From Adineta ricciae (taxonomy: Eukaryota > Rotifera > Eurotatoria > Adinetida > Adinetidae), in NCBI GenBank assembly GCA_905250025.1, contig CAJNOJ010000061.1:310001-374000 (forward strand): a DNA stretch of 64,000 nt, written 5' to 3'. Position numbers and translations under genes: made by a program. Shown piece after piece: positions 52,001 through 63,424 of this stretch; positions within the stretch are counted from its first letter, which is position 1; the number at the start of each line of letters is the position of its first letter. A model generated the notes under the pieces. It was given only the letters and a program-made list of their open reading frames with translations, did not search any database and was not told where the DNA came from.

Positions 52001-52458
52001 GTATTAAATGTCAGCGATGTAATACAACTCTTGTGCACAATCACACTTTCCAGCCGACGATTCGATCCATTCCAGATCATCAGTTCACCATCTAGTGGAC
52101 GTTAGTGAAAGAAAACAATGATTTTCAATCGATCTATTCGTTCATACTCGCAAAACCAATTGCTAGTGTTTTCTTGACAGGATGCCATCCCATACAATAA
52201 GCATTACTTGTATGCTGCACACGCGCTGCCTCATCATGTTCACCCTATTCGAAATTAAAGCAGAAATTGTCAATCAGTACGATTTGAGTCGAACATTCTC
52301 TGACTTACATCTTCTCCATAGAAGAATATATTTGTTCCGGCGTTAATTGAAGCTACAGCAAGAATGTTCAACGATGGATGCCATTCCATCAATTGAAAAT
52401 GAGGTTGCTCAGAATAATTTCCTAGTTCGAGTCTATGTTCAAAGTATTGAGTTACCAT
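46030..52458 (-). CDS. IFT140: Intraflagellar transport protein 140
   Basis: Core subunit of the IFT-A complex, which drives retrograde transport and membrane-protein entry in cilia. The ATG 52456-52458 leads into WD40 repeats ([48 protein letters not shown]). [32 protein letters not shown] and [17 protein letters not shown] mark the second propeller. The TPR part shows [56 protein letters not shown], and [21 protein letters not shown], which match IFT140 block by block. The C terminus has a Gln run encoded by a TTG/CAA repeat (46107-46129) and an acidic end. More than 20 short introns interrupt it. The gene is divergent from the FKBP gene and converges on coiled-coil gene 2. Confidence 0.95.
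46107..46129. repeat. TTG/CAA repeat coding poly-Gln in IFT140
   Basis: Seven or more TTG units that read as Gln on the minus strand near the IFT140 C terminus. Confidence 0.75.
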
Positions 52459-52774
52459 GTTCGAGTTTTCTAAGTAGATACGATACGATATCGATATGCA
52501 GAAGTAAAACTAAAACAAGAAGGCTACCATAGATGTATTCATTTCTTTGGCAACGAAGACGATCTCAGCTGATTCGAAAATGGTCAAAAGACGAAATTTG
52601 TTTTTGAAAATACAAAATAAAATAATCATCTTCATTTGTAAAAATGTTGAAAAAGAAATTCAAATGTAAAATATGTGCATCTAGCGACATCTAATGGAAC
52701 ATTCTAGATGTATTTGTGTGAATAGGATTTTTCTTTTCATCTTCACTTTACCATAATCTACCGACTGATTACAA
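52459..52774. promoter_or_regulatory. Divergent promoter region, IFT140 and FKBP
   Basis: A 316-bp interval between two divergent start codons. It carries an AT-rich core and, 66 bp before the FKBP ATG, a heat-shock-element-like site listed separately. No coding exon seen. Confidence 0.55.
52697..52709 (+). promoter_or_regulatory. Heat-shock-element-like site upstream of FKBP gene
   Basis: GAAcaTTCtaGAt: two perfect inverted nGAAn units and a partial third with the right two-base spacing, as HSF1 binds. It lies 66-78 bp before the start of a gene whose family acts as HSP90 co-chaperones, so heat regulation is plausible. The motif is short enough to occur by chance. Confidence 0.45.
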
Positions 52775-54287
52775 ATGGCAACCGACGGTGAATTTAAAGG
52801 CGAAGACATCTCCCCATCAAAAGATGGAGGTTAGAAATGATCTTCTTTGTTATGTGTGTTAATTAATTAGACTCATTTTTATTTATTCAGGTATTTTGAA
52901 AGAAATTATCAAAGAAGGTTCTGGCGATGAACATCCGTTGCCAAACGATAAAGTCTTTGTGCATTATGTTGGTACTTTATTAGATGGAACGAAATTTGAC
53001 AGCAGTCGAGATCGAAATCAAAAATTTGAATTCGAAATTGGTAAAGGTGCAGTGATTAAAGCATGGGATATCGGTGTAGCCACTATGAAACGCGGAGAAA
53101 TCTGCCGATTAGTATGTAAACCCGAATATGCTTATGGTGAAACCGGTTCCGGAGACAAGATTGGACCCAATGCTACATTAATTTTCGAAGTTGAACTCTT
53201 TGATTTCATTGGTAAGACTTTTTCGAAAAAGCGTCATATAGAAAAACCGATTCTTTCTTGTTCTATTTAGGTGATGATATTAGTGAAGGAAAAGACCAAA
53301 GTGTTCTTCGACGAATATATAAGCGAGGAGAAGGATGGGCAAAACCAAGTGATGATAGTCGCGTGGAAGTATCCCTGAAAGGTACTCATGAAAATCGTGT
53401 TTTCGATGATCGAAAAGTTAAATTCACAATTGGCGAGGGTTACCTGGAAAACATTCCTGAAGGGTTCGTTGTTTTTAGAAAATCTACGCCAGTGTATGTT
53501 CATAGAAGATGTTTTGTAGTGTTGAACATGCCATCACACGCATGACTAAAGGTGAACACTGTCAATTGAAATTGAAATCCAAAGCTACATTCGGTTTGGA
53601 GAAATTTAACATTCCGAAAAACGCACACGTGGAATACATTGTGACATTGCACGATTTTGAAAAAGTTTGTTTCAAAAAATGTTCAATCAGATCGAAGAAA
53701 GCAGTTTGATCATTATTTTAGGGTGTCGACAAATATTCAATGAGCGATGCCGATAAAATCGAGCAGTCTGAAAAATTGAAAAAACGTGCCGGTGAATTAT
53801 TCAAAGTAAATTCTTTCATATTCTATTTCAGAACCAATCTAGAATCTTTTCCTAGGATGGTCATCACTATGTTGCCGGTAAGAAGTACAAAGCCATCACT
53901 GAATATCTCAAATCAGAAAACTACGAAAGCGACAGTGACAAAAAGAAAGCCGATGAGTTGAAATTAACTGCCAATTCAAACTTGGGACTGTGTCATTTGA
54001 AGTTGGGTCAACATGCTGAGTGCATTCGAGCATGCGATGCTGCATTGGAATTAGATCCTAAAAACGAAAAATGTCTTTTCCGTCGTGCACAAAGTCAAAT
54101 GGCGATGAATCGGTACGAAGAAGCAATAAAAGATTTTCAGCAAGTTTTGAAACTGAACGCATCGAACAGCGCCGCAACTCAACATATTCAAACATGCCGT
54201 GAGCATCTCAAAGCTTATCAACAACAAGAAAAGCAATTATATGCAAAAATCTTTTCAAAAATGTCAAAAGACTCGGGAAAAGTATAG
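52775..54287 (+). CDS. FKBP4: FKBP4/FKBP5-like immunophilin (two FK domains and TPR)
   Basis: Peptidyl-prolyl isomerase and HSP90 co-chaperone, cytosolic. The ATG 52775-52777 lies in a short first exon. FK1 ([44 protein letters not shown]) retains the catalytic-pocket Trp and the Tyr of AYG. FK2 ([47 protein letters not shown]) is diverged as in FKBP52, where FK2 is inactive. A 47-bp intron (starting near 53466) joins ENIPEG to VEHAITRM. The C-terminal TPR domain has three repeats ([58 protein letters not shown]), and keeps the Lys/Arg/Asn clamp residues expected for HSP90 EEVD binding. It ends about ten residues after the last helix, shorter than vertebrate FKBP4. Confidence 0.93.
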
Positions 54288-54632
54288 CTCCATTTCCTAG
54301 CTAATATGTTCTCTATTCAATTCATCTCTATTTAGTCGAATGGACATGAAATGAATGACGAGAGTAAAATAAACAAGGAAAACACAAATGAGTCGACAAC
54401 ATCTGCTTAATTGATTAAACTCAACTTTCGATTTTAATCTAGATACATTTTCTGTCTTTAATATAGAACAAAGCCTGATCATTTAACAAAATCTACTCAC
54501 GAAGTAAATTCACCGTGATGTTTACTGTTTACTTTTATTCTTTTAAAAAACTATATATAAATAAATAAAAAGAGAAAAGGAAGACGTATTTTTGTCCCAC
54601 AAACAAAATCTATACTTGCGTATTTGCGATCG
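54288..54632. other. Convergent 3' region, FKBP and TMEM144
   Basis: 3' flanks with AATAAA at 54368-54373 for the FKBP gene and A-rich repeats near 54556-54580. Nothing else seen. Confidence 0.5.
54368..54373 (+). terminator. Poly(A) signal AATAAA of FKBP gene
   Basis: Canonical hexamer about 80 bp after the stop codon. Confidence 0.5.
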
Positions 54633-55898
54633 TCAAGCCGAAAGGCCACTCAGAAGCGCAGCAACACAACGCACAATCATACCAATACCAAGAAAGATGA
54701 AATTTCTTTTCCCTTGGATCTCTCGAAACCAAAACAATGACCATAAACTTGTCACAATACCCGGTAGAACACTAACAATTGGATAAGCCACTGCACTTTT
54801 CAACGAACTTATAGCAACGATAAATCCAATATTTGCTATCGCCCACATAAGGCCGCTGATCATCGCTGGCAAAACTATCGAAGCATTAATCGATGGCCGG
54901 TTGCGTTTTAATACGGCATAGATTACAAAATAGATTGTCGAAGAGAAAAGGATACCAGCATACTGTGAGCTTATATAGTAAAGGCCATTGTTAGGTGGTC
55001 GTTCATTTTTATAGATGAATTTGTCTGGATGATCACGAATATATTGGTCTGGAATAAACATTATACCATAGAATACACCGGATAATGCTGCGAGAGAGCA
55101 TCCTATAACTTTCTGAATAGGATCACTGATTTTGTTCAAGAATGGAAAATCAGTATCGAGAATTTCTTCAGTTGCAACCGGCATGTTGTCTTCTTTGACG
55201 ATATCCACAGACGCTCGATCGCCATTGATCATTTCGATACGCGGAGCATTGCGTGGTGCATTGGTTGATTTGATAAATACGAAAAAGATTGCACTGATTG
55301 CAGCTAAGACAACTGATGCATAATTCATAATTAACTTTGGCGTCGTTGGTGGAACTTGTGGTTTTATATTCATTAAACCGAACCGCCCTCCTGCCCAACC
55401 GACAATCAAACTTGTTGTTCCCCAAATAAGTAAGCCAACAGTCAAACCACACGTTTTTATACAGAATACCGTCACTAGATTTCCCGTCGTCCATAGGGCA
55501 CCTAAAAAAATTTACAATGCGATAATCGATGTTGAGTACAATGAAAAGGCATGTCGTATACCTCCAATCAGTACTAATGGATACCAATGTTCATTTTTTA
55601 TAACAAGATCAACGATCAAGCCAACCATATAGACTGCAACGCAGAACACAAACTGAAAGAAAAATCCGTCACCTGCCGAGAATTGTTTTACTGGAACGAA
55701 ATTTGATCCGAAAAAGATCGATGCAACCAAACATCCGATAAAACCAATCCATATCGGTACTGATCCACCAGCATCCGCAATAGCAGCAACTGTTGTCGTA
55801 TTTCCATTGGTAAGCGCTTCGATTGTAGTGAAAGTCAGGTTCAAAGTGAACACACTCAAAGGCAGATCAGTTGTATTATCGAAGGCAACTGTAGTCAT
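54633..55898 (-). CDS. TMEM144: TMEM144-family membrane transporter
   Basis: Ten-TM protein of the drug/metabolite transporter superfamily; TMEM144 and its relatives are proposed carbohydrate transporters. The start ATG 55896-55898 follows a tttttcag acceptor. An N-glycosylated-looking luminal N terminus (NTTD, NLTF, NTTT sites) precedes TM1, PIWIGFIGCLVASIFFGSNF, with the FGSNFVPVK motif typical of the family. After one short intron (55503-55560) come the remaining helices: NLVTVFCIKTCGLTVGLLIW, IGCSLAALSGVFYGIMF with the family PDQYI block, and AVAYPIVSVLPGIVTSLW. The last segments end MIVRCVAALLSGLSA. A hydrophilic loop with acidic residues lies between the halves. Substrate is unassigned. 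Confidence 0.9.
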
Positions 55899-58692
55899 CT
55901 GAAAAACAGTCAAATATGTATCAAATGAGAGAAAAAACAAACTATTGCATTTCAATGTATGACTATGAGCACACCCTTTTCTTCTCTGGTACGGCACACC
56001 TTGAATTGTAAAATCTACTGTGATTCTTTTGCCAAAAGTGAAAAAGATTTGCTTTTATTTAAGGTCAGCTTAGAAGAAAACGACGATCGCTCGCATATTT
56101 AATGCATGATATTCAACTTAACTATGGTATTTATTCTTTTTTACATGTTTTTTCTTGCAATAATGAATGTCTATATAAGCACGTTCGTGTCATCAGAGGT
56201 AATCCAGTACTGACAATACTGTAACGATTATCATATTGGATATAAGAGAACACCGAAAAACAAAACCACCGGATCACTTTTTATTCATTATTTATACACG
56301 AATACTTTAATAATGCTTGTACTTAATCTCTAAGCGTTCTTATTATATATGTATGCTTCGAAACAGGAAAAGGACAACAAAATTCGGGTCTTACAAGTTT
56401 TCAGAGTAATTTATATTGATATGATTAATCATTTCTATTTTCGTCTAGTTGTAAGAATGGATTGACTTTTATATTCATTACTGTCGAACCTTTTGATAAG
56501 TAACCTCATGAATTCGATAAATCACCCGCTACGCTCCAAGTGTCTTGTCTTGTTCATTTTGATATATACATACATGCATACATCTTCTGGAGCGTATCAA
56601 CCTTCAAATATCATCAGACAAACGACGGCATCCTCAGCATGTCTGCTTGTTACTTCTCTGTTCGTTCATATGTTTTGTTTTCTTTCAAGAAGCAAACGTG
56701 CAAACAATGCTGTTCTGTTGCNATTGTATTTCTTAGACGAGTTTTGCACGAGCAAAGGGCAATTAGAATGATTGTTGTTGATAACTTGTGCGCACGCACG
56801 TATGTCAACGGCTCGTTTATTATACAAAGAGATGAAAATTCTCTCTCGCTCTTCTTCCTATCTTGTCCTTCTCAAAAGGCAGGCATCTAGATGATTTGTC
56901 TTCATCGATCAACACAAAACGAGCTAAATAGACTCGAACTTCTCTAGTCAATTGAAATCTCCACCTTCTGTACTCTAATGGTCAATACGTTTATTATCTT
57001 TGCTTTGACTCCAATCTGAAAGCTGAATTGAAAAGAACGTATATCGATTGTTGTTTTCGAACAATTCCCAAATGGATACATGAAGAAATCTCTTCTCCTA
57101 GTCGCGCTTTAACGCGGCAAAGATCAGTTAGATGGAAGAAATAACAAACTCATCCTTTTTTGTTTCTCAAAACAACAAGCAAATAAAAAGTTGATGCTGC
57201 ATAAAATTAAGACATGCCAAGATGATATCTCTTATCTGTATCGTTCGTTATTTGCATAGTTTGTTCAATGATGAACTTCCCTCTGTTGTTGTTGTTGTTG
57301 TTGTTCTTGTCTGTTCAATAGAAAGGAGTATGAATCTGCGAGATGAACTATTACAATTCCATACGACAGAAAAAAGATGTTTTTTTTTCTGTCTTTGAAA
57401 TTCTCGCAAGTTTCTATGTCGAAGGACAAAATGAGCTGTTCGTTTTCTTTCTAGTCAAACAAACAAATGAGATAATTAGTTCTTGCGAGAATGGATCAGT
57501 TACACATAGCAGACAAAGAATACGAAAAGGTTTTTTAAAAGAAATAATCAATATGTATACAAATCGGTCATTATTAAATTACTCGCAGAAGAGTATCAGA
57601 AAGTTTTCTTCTTCTTCTGTATATACAGGAATTGTTAGGAAAATAAACTTGTTCGATGGTAAAGAGCATGTCTATGTCGATTAGCACTTTAGCAAAGTTC
57701 ACATCTTGTCGATCAGAAAAGATTACTTTCATTTTCTTCGAACACATATGGTATGAGTAGAAGAAAACAGTCAACTCATCAATCTAACTAAAACACTTTC
57801 AAAACCATACGAGATTCTTAATTACTACTTCGATTTTACCATCTTGCTGGCAACTATGATCTACGGATAAACGTGTCGATAGTATGATGAAATAGCTGAT
57901 GATATACACGAGGTTGATCGAATAGAAACTTAGAATATTATGTGTAATTAAGAGATTATCTTGGCCGATAAAATATGAACTGACGACGCACTTTCTAATG
58001 TCAGTTAGTTAGTTAGAAAAGCAAAATTTGATGCTTTTGTCAAACATGAAATTGTGATTGTTAACGTACAAAACAAGATATCAACAAAAGTACTATAAAT
58101 ATTCTGATATTTATGAAGTCGCTTTCAATTTTTATAATCATCTGTTCAAAATAAAGTATCTCAAGACGATTTTCTTTTCTTTATTGTGATTAAATTCTTC
58201 ATGCGAAATATACCCTATATCTTCGCGGATATCCAGGGTATAAACGATGAATCTCGCTTGGAAATTTTTCTTTTCCTGTGAAAATATCTGCACACTCATC
58301 TGTATATATCTCATTCGAGGTACATTCCAAAAATGCTTTTCTCGTCCTTTTCGTCGCGTATGTTCGTCTAGTAAAGCGAGAAACGAAAACTCTTCGCGCA
58401 CACACATACACACTCTCTCTCTCCCTATCCACCCTTTCGCCATACGTATGTCTTCGACAGATATCTTGTCACATGACTAAACAAGAAAGAAGAAGAATCG
58501 AAATCGATGTCCTTTGTTTGGAAGTGAATGCCTGGCGAAAATCTCGCAATTCTTTCCCGTGTATTTTTAGAAAGAAAGAGAGTGTATGTGTGTGTATTTG
58601 TAATCGCAATATTCTTTATCTTTGGTATTATCTTCGTGCATTTAATCACAATCGAAAACAATTTGAATCAAATAAAATAAAACAATACTAAA
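55899..58692. other. 2.8-kb region upstream of nanos, no gene recognised
   Basis: The longest gap in the window. It contains a TTG repeat at 57283-57305, one ambiguous base at 56722, and several open frames (for example 57343-57684 and 56493-56771) with no family features or good start context. It probably holds the nanos and TMEM144 promoters and perhaps 5' UTR exons. Transcripts are needed to say more. Confidence 0.4.
57283..57305. repeat. TTG trinucleotide repeat
   Basis: Seven TTG units in non-coding sequence about 1.4 kb before nanos. Confidence 0.75.
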
Positions 58693-60937
58693 ATGGAATC
58701 AATTCTCGGTCGCGGTTATTCAATTAATGACGAATCTGATTTAATTGACCAATATTCACCATTATCTAGTACCATTGATGAAGATTTAGAACAAGATGAT
58801 GATTTGTTCTATCCCGAAGAGGATAATGTTGGAGAAGAAGAGAAGAATTTGGCGACTGTGCCAACGAGTAATGCAATGCTTCCTCCAACATCTATCGATG
58901 AAATCAGTGGAATGGGCTTAGGTAAGCATTTTCCTTTGGAGATCTTCGAGCGAACTAATTTGTCAGTCTTTCTTCAATAAAACAAAGGTGCATTCAAACC
59001 ACCCCCGATTAAGATGATGCCTGTTGAAGCAACACCTCCACCGACACCATTAGTACCACGTTGTTTGCTAGATTCGATAACAAGTGCAACAAGTGCGTTC
59101 CAAACCATGACACTTGGTAGTACAACTTTGCCGTTGACACCACCAAGAAGTGCCGATCTTACCAGTACGAATTGGTCGTTGGGAACGACAGCAAATGAAA
59201 TTCGAATCAATGGTACCCTATTTTCACGTGCTGCTTCAGCTACGGATGCAACACCAAAAACAGCAACAGCAACAACGGCAAGCCTTTTGACTCCGACAAG
59301 TTTTGATCGATTCTTAACTGGCCATCGTCGCCTCTCTGATTCAGCGTTTACGTCGTCGACTAGTACGTATTCTCTCGAATATAAACAATCATTTCAATTG
59401 ATACATATTCCTTTATTTCATAGCACTGGATCTATCAATGCCAGCAGGTCAATCTGTTAGTTCACCAGCTGCGTCTACAAGACATCAATCAAGTTCGACA
59501 GTTCCACTCTCTGAAATGCCGAATGGTTCGTCTTTTTCTTTACATCAAAAATTTGAAAAAAGCATATTTTCATTTAGAATCAAACAATTTGTATTCGTAC
59601 ATTGATCATCTGGTTGACGGCTTACCAGCGAATCTGCCAACATCTTGTACATCAACAACGGCGTCGGCATGGTCAGCACTGATGAGCTCCAATGGCACAA
59701 CCAATGAGGATACACTTTCGCTTGCCTCCCTATCTCGTCCACGTATCAACAGTAATTCATATGCACCTTCAACACCTCAGCTCAATTTTAAACCTCTTCA
59801 ACAATCGTCGCCACTTCAACCACCTCCACCGCCTCATCTGAACAACTCGTTATTCTCGCAACGTATGAACCCAACGACTCCCCATTTTCAACCGAATAGT
59901 AATCCGACATCAGCGAACAGCCCATTTGGCCATGCATCGGTCTTTCATCCACAATCGCCAGTTACACATCAGGCGCAACAACTATTGCCATTATCTCAAC
60001 AAAGTCAACGTCCATTGTGGCAACAACAATCAATACCACCCCCCCTTCCACCTACACTGCCTCAATCTTCCGGCCAACAACAACCACCGCAACAACATCG
60101 TTCTTTACTTCCTATCGGCATGCCTTCACTTTCTCATCCTCAACCGTTGCAACAGCAACAACAACAGCAATCGTCACAAGCGATGATGAGTCAATTTCAA
60201 TCCAGTGATGCTTGGCTTTTAGCAGAAATGACAGCAATGTTTCGTCAAAACCAGCAGCAGCAGCAGCAGCAACAACAACAACAACAACAACAAATGGCTG
60301 CTTTCAATGCCAATATTACTTTAAGTACTGCAGCTCAACAAATTCTTGCCGCTAATTCAAATAATAATAATCGACCATTGCGTTCCGAAAAAATCGATAT
60401 TGAAATAATTAAGCATCTTATTCGAGAAGCTAGATGGAAACGACGATGTGGAATGAAAAAAGAAGTAAACAGTTTTCATTCGCGCACAAATATTCGATTG
60501 TCAATCTTTCTAGGTTTGTGTTTTCTGTCGTAATAATGGCGAAAATGAATTGATTTATACAAGTCATTCGTTGAAAGATTCCGTTGGTAACGTTACCTGT
60601 CCTATTTTACGTGCCTATCAATGTCCAATCTGTGGCGCAACAGGCGCACAAGGTAATTTTTCTCGTTCAAATTCTTCACATAAAACACTCACATTTAATT
60701 CAAATAGCTCATACAATCAAATACTGCCAAGCCGCCGGTGACGACAATAACAGACATGTTGCAACTCCATACGAAAAAATGATTCGTACACAATGTATTC
60801 AAACATTTGGTCTTGATGAAAATCTCACAACATCAATGCCGACCATATTCGGTCCAATTGGTAGTAATTCACCATCCGGTAGTCCTGCATCGCTTTGGCC
60901 AGCTATGGCTAATGGCTGGTCCGGTAGTAATTTATAA
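58693..60937 (+). CDS. NANOS: Nanos RNA-binding translational repressor
   Basis: Germline protein that, with Pumilio, represses mRNAs through CCR4-NOT. The ATG 58693 begins an acidic N terminus. Exons follow through a Ser/Thr/Pro-rich region, then a Gln/Pro-rich stretch with a pure Gln run at 60257-60293. The zinc finger is split by two introns: [17 protein letters not shown], then [18 protein letters not shown], then AHTIKYC. It restores all eight ligands of the two CCHC units (C-x2-C, H, C; C-x2-C, H, C), and SHSLKD and YCQAAG are as in other nanos proteins. The segment [15 protein letters not shown] upstream might serve a NOT1-interacting motif role, but this is only suggestive. The C-terminal tail after the finger is about 60 aa. 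It converges on ZDHHC16. Confidence 0.95.
60257..60293 (+). repeat. CAG/CAA repeat coding poly-Gln in nanos
   Basis: Mixed CAG/CAA codons give an uninterrupted Gln run of about 12, in a region already rich in Gln and Pro. Confidence 0.85.
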
Positions 60938-61429
60938 GCAAGTCAATTGTCAGATAGATTTCGGTCTTTTTGCAAAGCAGACGTTTCCAAGTTATTTTTT
61001 ATAATACTTTGCCGCAAATAGTTCCGAATGGTAGAAGCAAACTAAGTATCTTTCATTTTCATCTCTTTCTATATCAGTGAATTTCCTCCTTTTTCTTGAT
61101 GTTTTCTTTTCGGATGTCGTTCTCGCATCATCAGTATTCTGAATCATGTTTTCTTCTTCTGTTTCGCTTTTTGTTTGCATTGTTAACGATCAAACAAACA
61201 ATTAACCTAAGTCATAGTGATTATCTTGTCTTTTTTCGTTGTTTCCAACGTCAGATATTATTTCAGAGAATCTTTTTCAGTTTTTCTTTCCTTTTCTTTA
61301 GCGTTTGTTTTAGTAGTTTGACTGATCAATATATAGAGTGATGTTTTTTTTTTCTCATTTTGCGCGTGCACGAATCCATCCATCAGTCGTGTTTACAAAA
61401 TATATAGTAGTAACTGTATTTGTTTGTTG

Positions 61430-61453
61430 TTATTATTATTATTATTATTATTG
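61430..61453. repeat. TTA trinucleotide repeat
   Basis: Seven TTA units in the probable nanos 3' UTR. Confidence 0.75.
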
Positions 61454-61552
61454 TGAGCTTTGAAGATGTAATCCGCTCTATTTCTTTCATTTTCTGCTTC
61501 AGTTTTCTTTTTCGCTTTCATACAGACAAACACGGTTTTTTAAGTATTCACA

Positions 61553-61558
61553 AATAAA
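61553..61558 (+). terminator. Poly(A) signal AATAAA, probable nanos 3' end
   Basis: Canonical hexamer 616 bp after the nanos stop; a second lies at 61687-61692. Confidence 0.4.
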
Positions 61559-61833
61559 ATCTAGTAGAGAGATGTGGTGATTTCTCACGTTGTCATCTTT
61601 CGAATCTTCTCCATATCAGATTGCGTGATGTATATTCCGAATATTCATTCTTTATTTTTGATCTTAACTCGTTTGAAAGGATAGAAAATAAATTGAATTG
61701 GAAAATACACACTACTTTCTGACAGTACAAAAGAAGTCATGGAAGAACAATCGTAAAATCAAAACATGTGTAACTATGTATACACCCTATTCTTGTTTGT
61801 AGAACAGTGATCACAGGCACGAATGATTCATTT

Positions 61834-63171
61834 TCAAACATTCAGGATGCCGAGTATTGGCTTTTCTTCTAAAATGTCCGGTAGTTTTCTTCGTGGCCAA
61901 TTGATTCCATCACAGAATGGTCGGTGCGTGGATGGCAACAGGTTTTTGTACAAAATTTCGTACCATCGATTAAATCCCAGGAACATTTTCCAATTCAAAA
62001 CAAAGCCTAAGTCATATGGATTGACAAATTTTTGATTGAGCTCTTTTAACCGTTTTCGTTCTGTTGCATTGGTATGGAAATCGATCGTTGTCTCAGCACG
62101 TGATATTAACCAGAAATGCCACAGAGTGAAACCGAATAAAACCAATCCAGCTGTGATGGCAACAATAAATAAGAATAAAAATGTATAATACATCGATGCA
62201 TTGGTCACAGACGGTAAAACTTCCACTTCGTTCATATGCCGACCGAAAAGTAGATCCAAATAGGAGAAAACCTTGCGGCCGAAGAGAAAATGTTGAAATT
62301 CAGTAAAACCCAAGCTTGCCGCATAGAATGAACCAAGTGTTAAGAAAAAGCAAAATTGAAAAAAATAACGATGATTCAAATGGCCAACACAATTATTGAT
62401 CCATGGGCAATGGTGATCTTGATTTAATATGCAACGTGCACATATGGAACAATGATGAGCACGTGTAGGCTTAGGAAATATGCATTTTCGGCAAACATTT
62501 TGACAGTTAATTTTGGTATTGATAATCGAATTCAAAGAATTGAGAGGAGTATTAGTCATCAATTGAGTATAATCAGTATCTAAAGAAAAGAAAAGCACGA
62601 TCATATTTCGAAAGTAGGTCGTATTAGCAGATAACTTACCATCATTTGAAATATTCACAATAGTTACTTCTTTTGATCTGTTGTTGTTATTGCTATCGAT
62701 AATTGCATCGTGCTTTTTCATTAGATCACGATTAGCTTTGTCAAAATCATATGGTTTGACATAGCCGAAGTTTGGCGAAGAGCCTGGATCAACTCGTGTA
62801 CACTGAATATAATTGAACATGATATTCATGAGCAGCCAGTGCGAGACAATGATGTGACTGAGAAACGTGAAATAGTTGTGCTCATTGTGAATAGCATCGT
62901 ATAGATGGACAAATATGGAGGTGTAAAATATGTAGATAACAACTGACATAATAATCAGAAAGAAACAAATGAATAATCTACCAAGATATTTCGCCAGACG
63001 ATCAGTCATGAAAAATAACGGCTGAAGAACTGTGTCAATACGAAGATCGATTGAATTGTCATTGTTATAGTAGAATATTTGATAAATTAATGATAATCGT
63101 CGACAGAGACGTATATTCTTCAATTTAGCGAAGGAACAAGGTCTTCGCAATAAACACCGACGCACTCGCAT
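61834..63171 (-). CDS. ZDHHC16: Palmitoyltransferase ZDHHC16-like
   Basis: DHHC-type protein S-acyltransferase with four TM segments, ER/Golgi. The ATG 63169-63171 is preceded by an acceptor-like ttttcag and a short 5' UTR. The N-terminal part has TM1-2 (RLFICFFLIIMSVVIYIFY and HIIVSHWLLMNIMF), then the Cys-rich domain NVCRKCIFPKPTRAHHCS with CARCILNQDHHCPWINNCVG, including the catalytic DHHC and all zinc ligands. Two more helices follow. The TTxE position reads ETTIDFH. NPYDLGFVLNWKMFLGFN and the ending are as in ZDHHC16. A 60-bp segment (62580-62639) has gtaag and tttag ends and no stop in frame, so it is probably an intron of length divisible by three that the ORF reads through. Mature length about 425 aa. 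Confidence 0.92.
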   Translation of the reverse strand: MRVRRCLLRRPCSFAKLKNIRLCRRLSLIYQIFYYNNDNSIDLRIDTVLQPLFFMTDRLAKYLGRLFICFFLIIMSVVIYIFYTSIFVHLYDAIHNEHNYFTFLSHIIVSHWLLMNIMFNYIQCTRVDPGSSPNFGYVKPYDFDKANRDLMKKHDAIIDSNNNNRSKEVTIVNISNDGKLSANTTYFRNMIVLFFSLDTDYTQLMTNTPLNSLNSIINTKINCQNVCRKCIFPKPTRAHHCSICARCILNQDHHCPWINNCVGHLNHRYFFQFCFFLTLGSFYAASLGFTEFQHFLFGRKVFSYLDLLFGRHMNEVEVLPSVTNASMYYTFLFLFIVAITAGLVLFGFTLWHFWLISRAETTIDFHTNATERKRLKELNQKFVNPYDLGFVLNWKMFLGFNRWYEILYKNLLPSTHRPFCDGINWPRRKLPDILEEKPILGILNV

Positions 63172-63424
63172 TTGTTCGGCAAATCTGAAAATTAGACAAA
63201 CAAAACAATCAGTAGGTATTCAAAAAAAAACTCGAATGTTAGTTGCTGCTTTTTTTTGTTGTTGTTGTTTAGGTTTATTAGCATCCAAAAGATCCTGAGC
63301 ACATTCAGTCTTTTAAAACTATGATGGAATAATGACAAGAAAAAAATAAATATCCCAAACATTGAGTACGTCAAAGACTGAAGGCAAAGATCAAGACATG
63401 AGCAATAGTATTTGTACAAATTTG

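Larger units (their letters stand above)
60938..61833. other. Convergent 3' region, nanos and ZDHHC16
   Basis: Long T-rich nanos 3' UTR, with a TTA repeat at 61430-61453 and AATAAA at 61553-61558 and 61687-61692. No coding exon seen. Such a long 3' UTR would suit post-transcriptional control, but no known motif was recognised. Confidence 0.5.

Noticed and set aside
57343-57684. 113-codon open frame (+) in the nanos upstream gap
   Set aside because: No family features; low-complexity composition and no splice partner seen.
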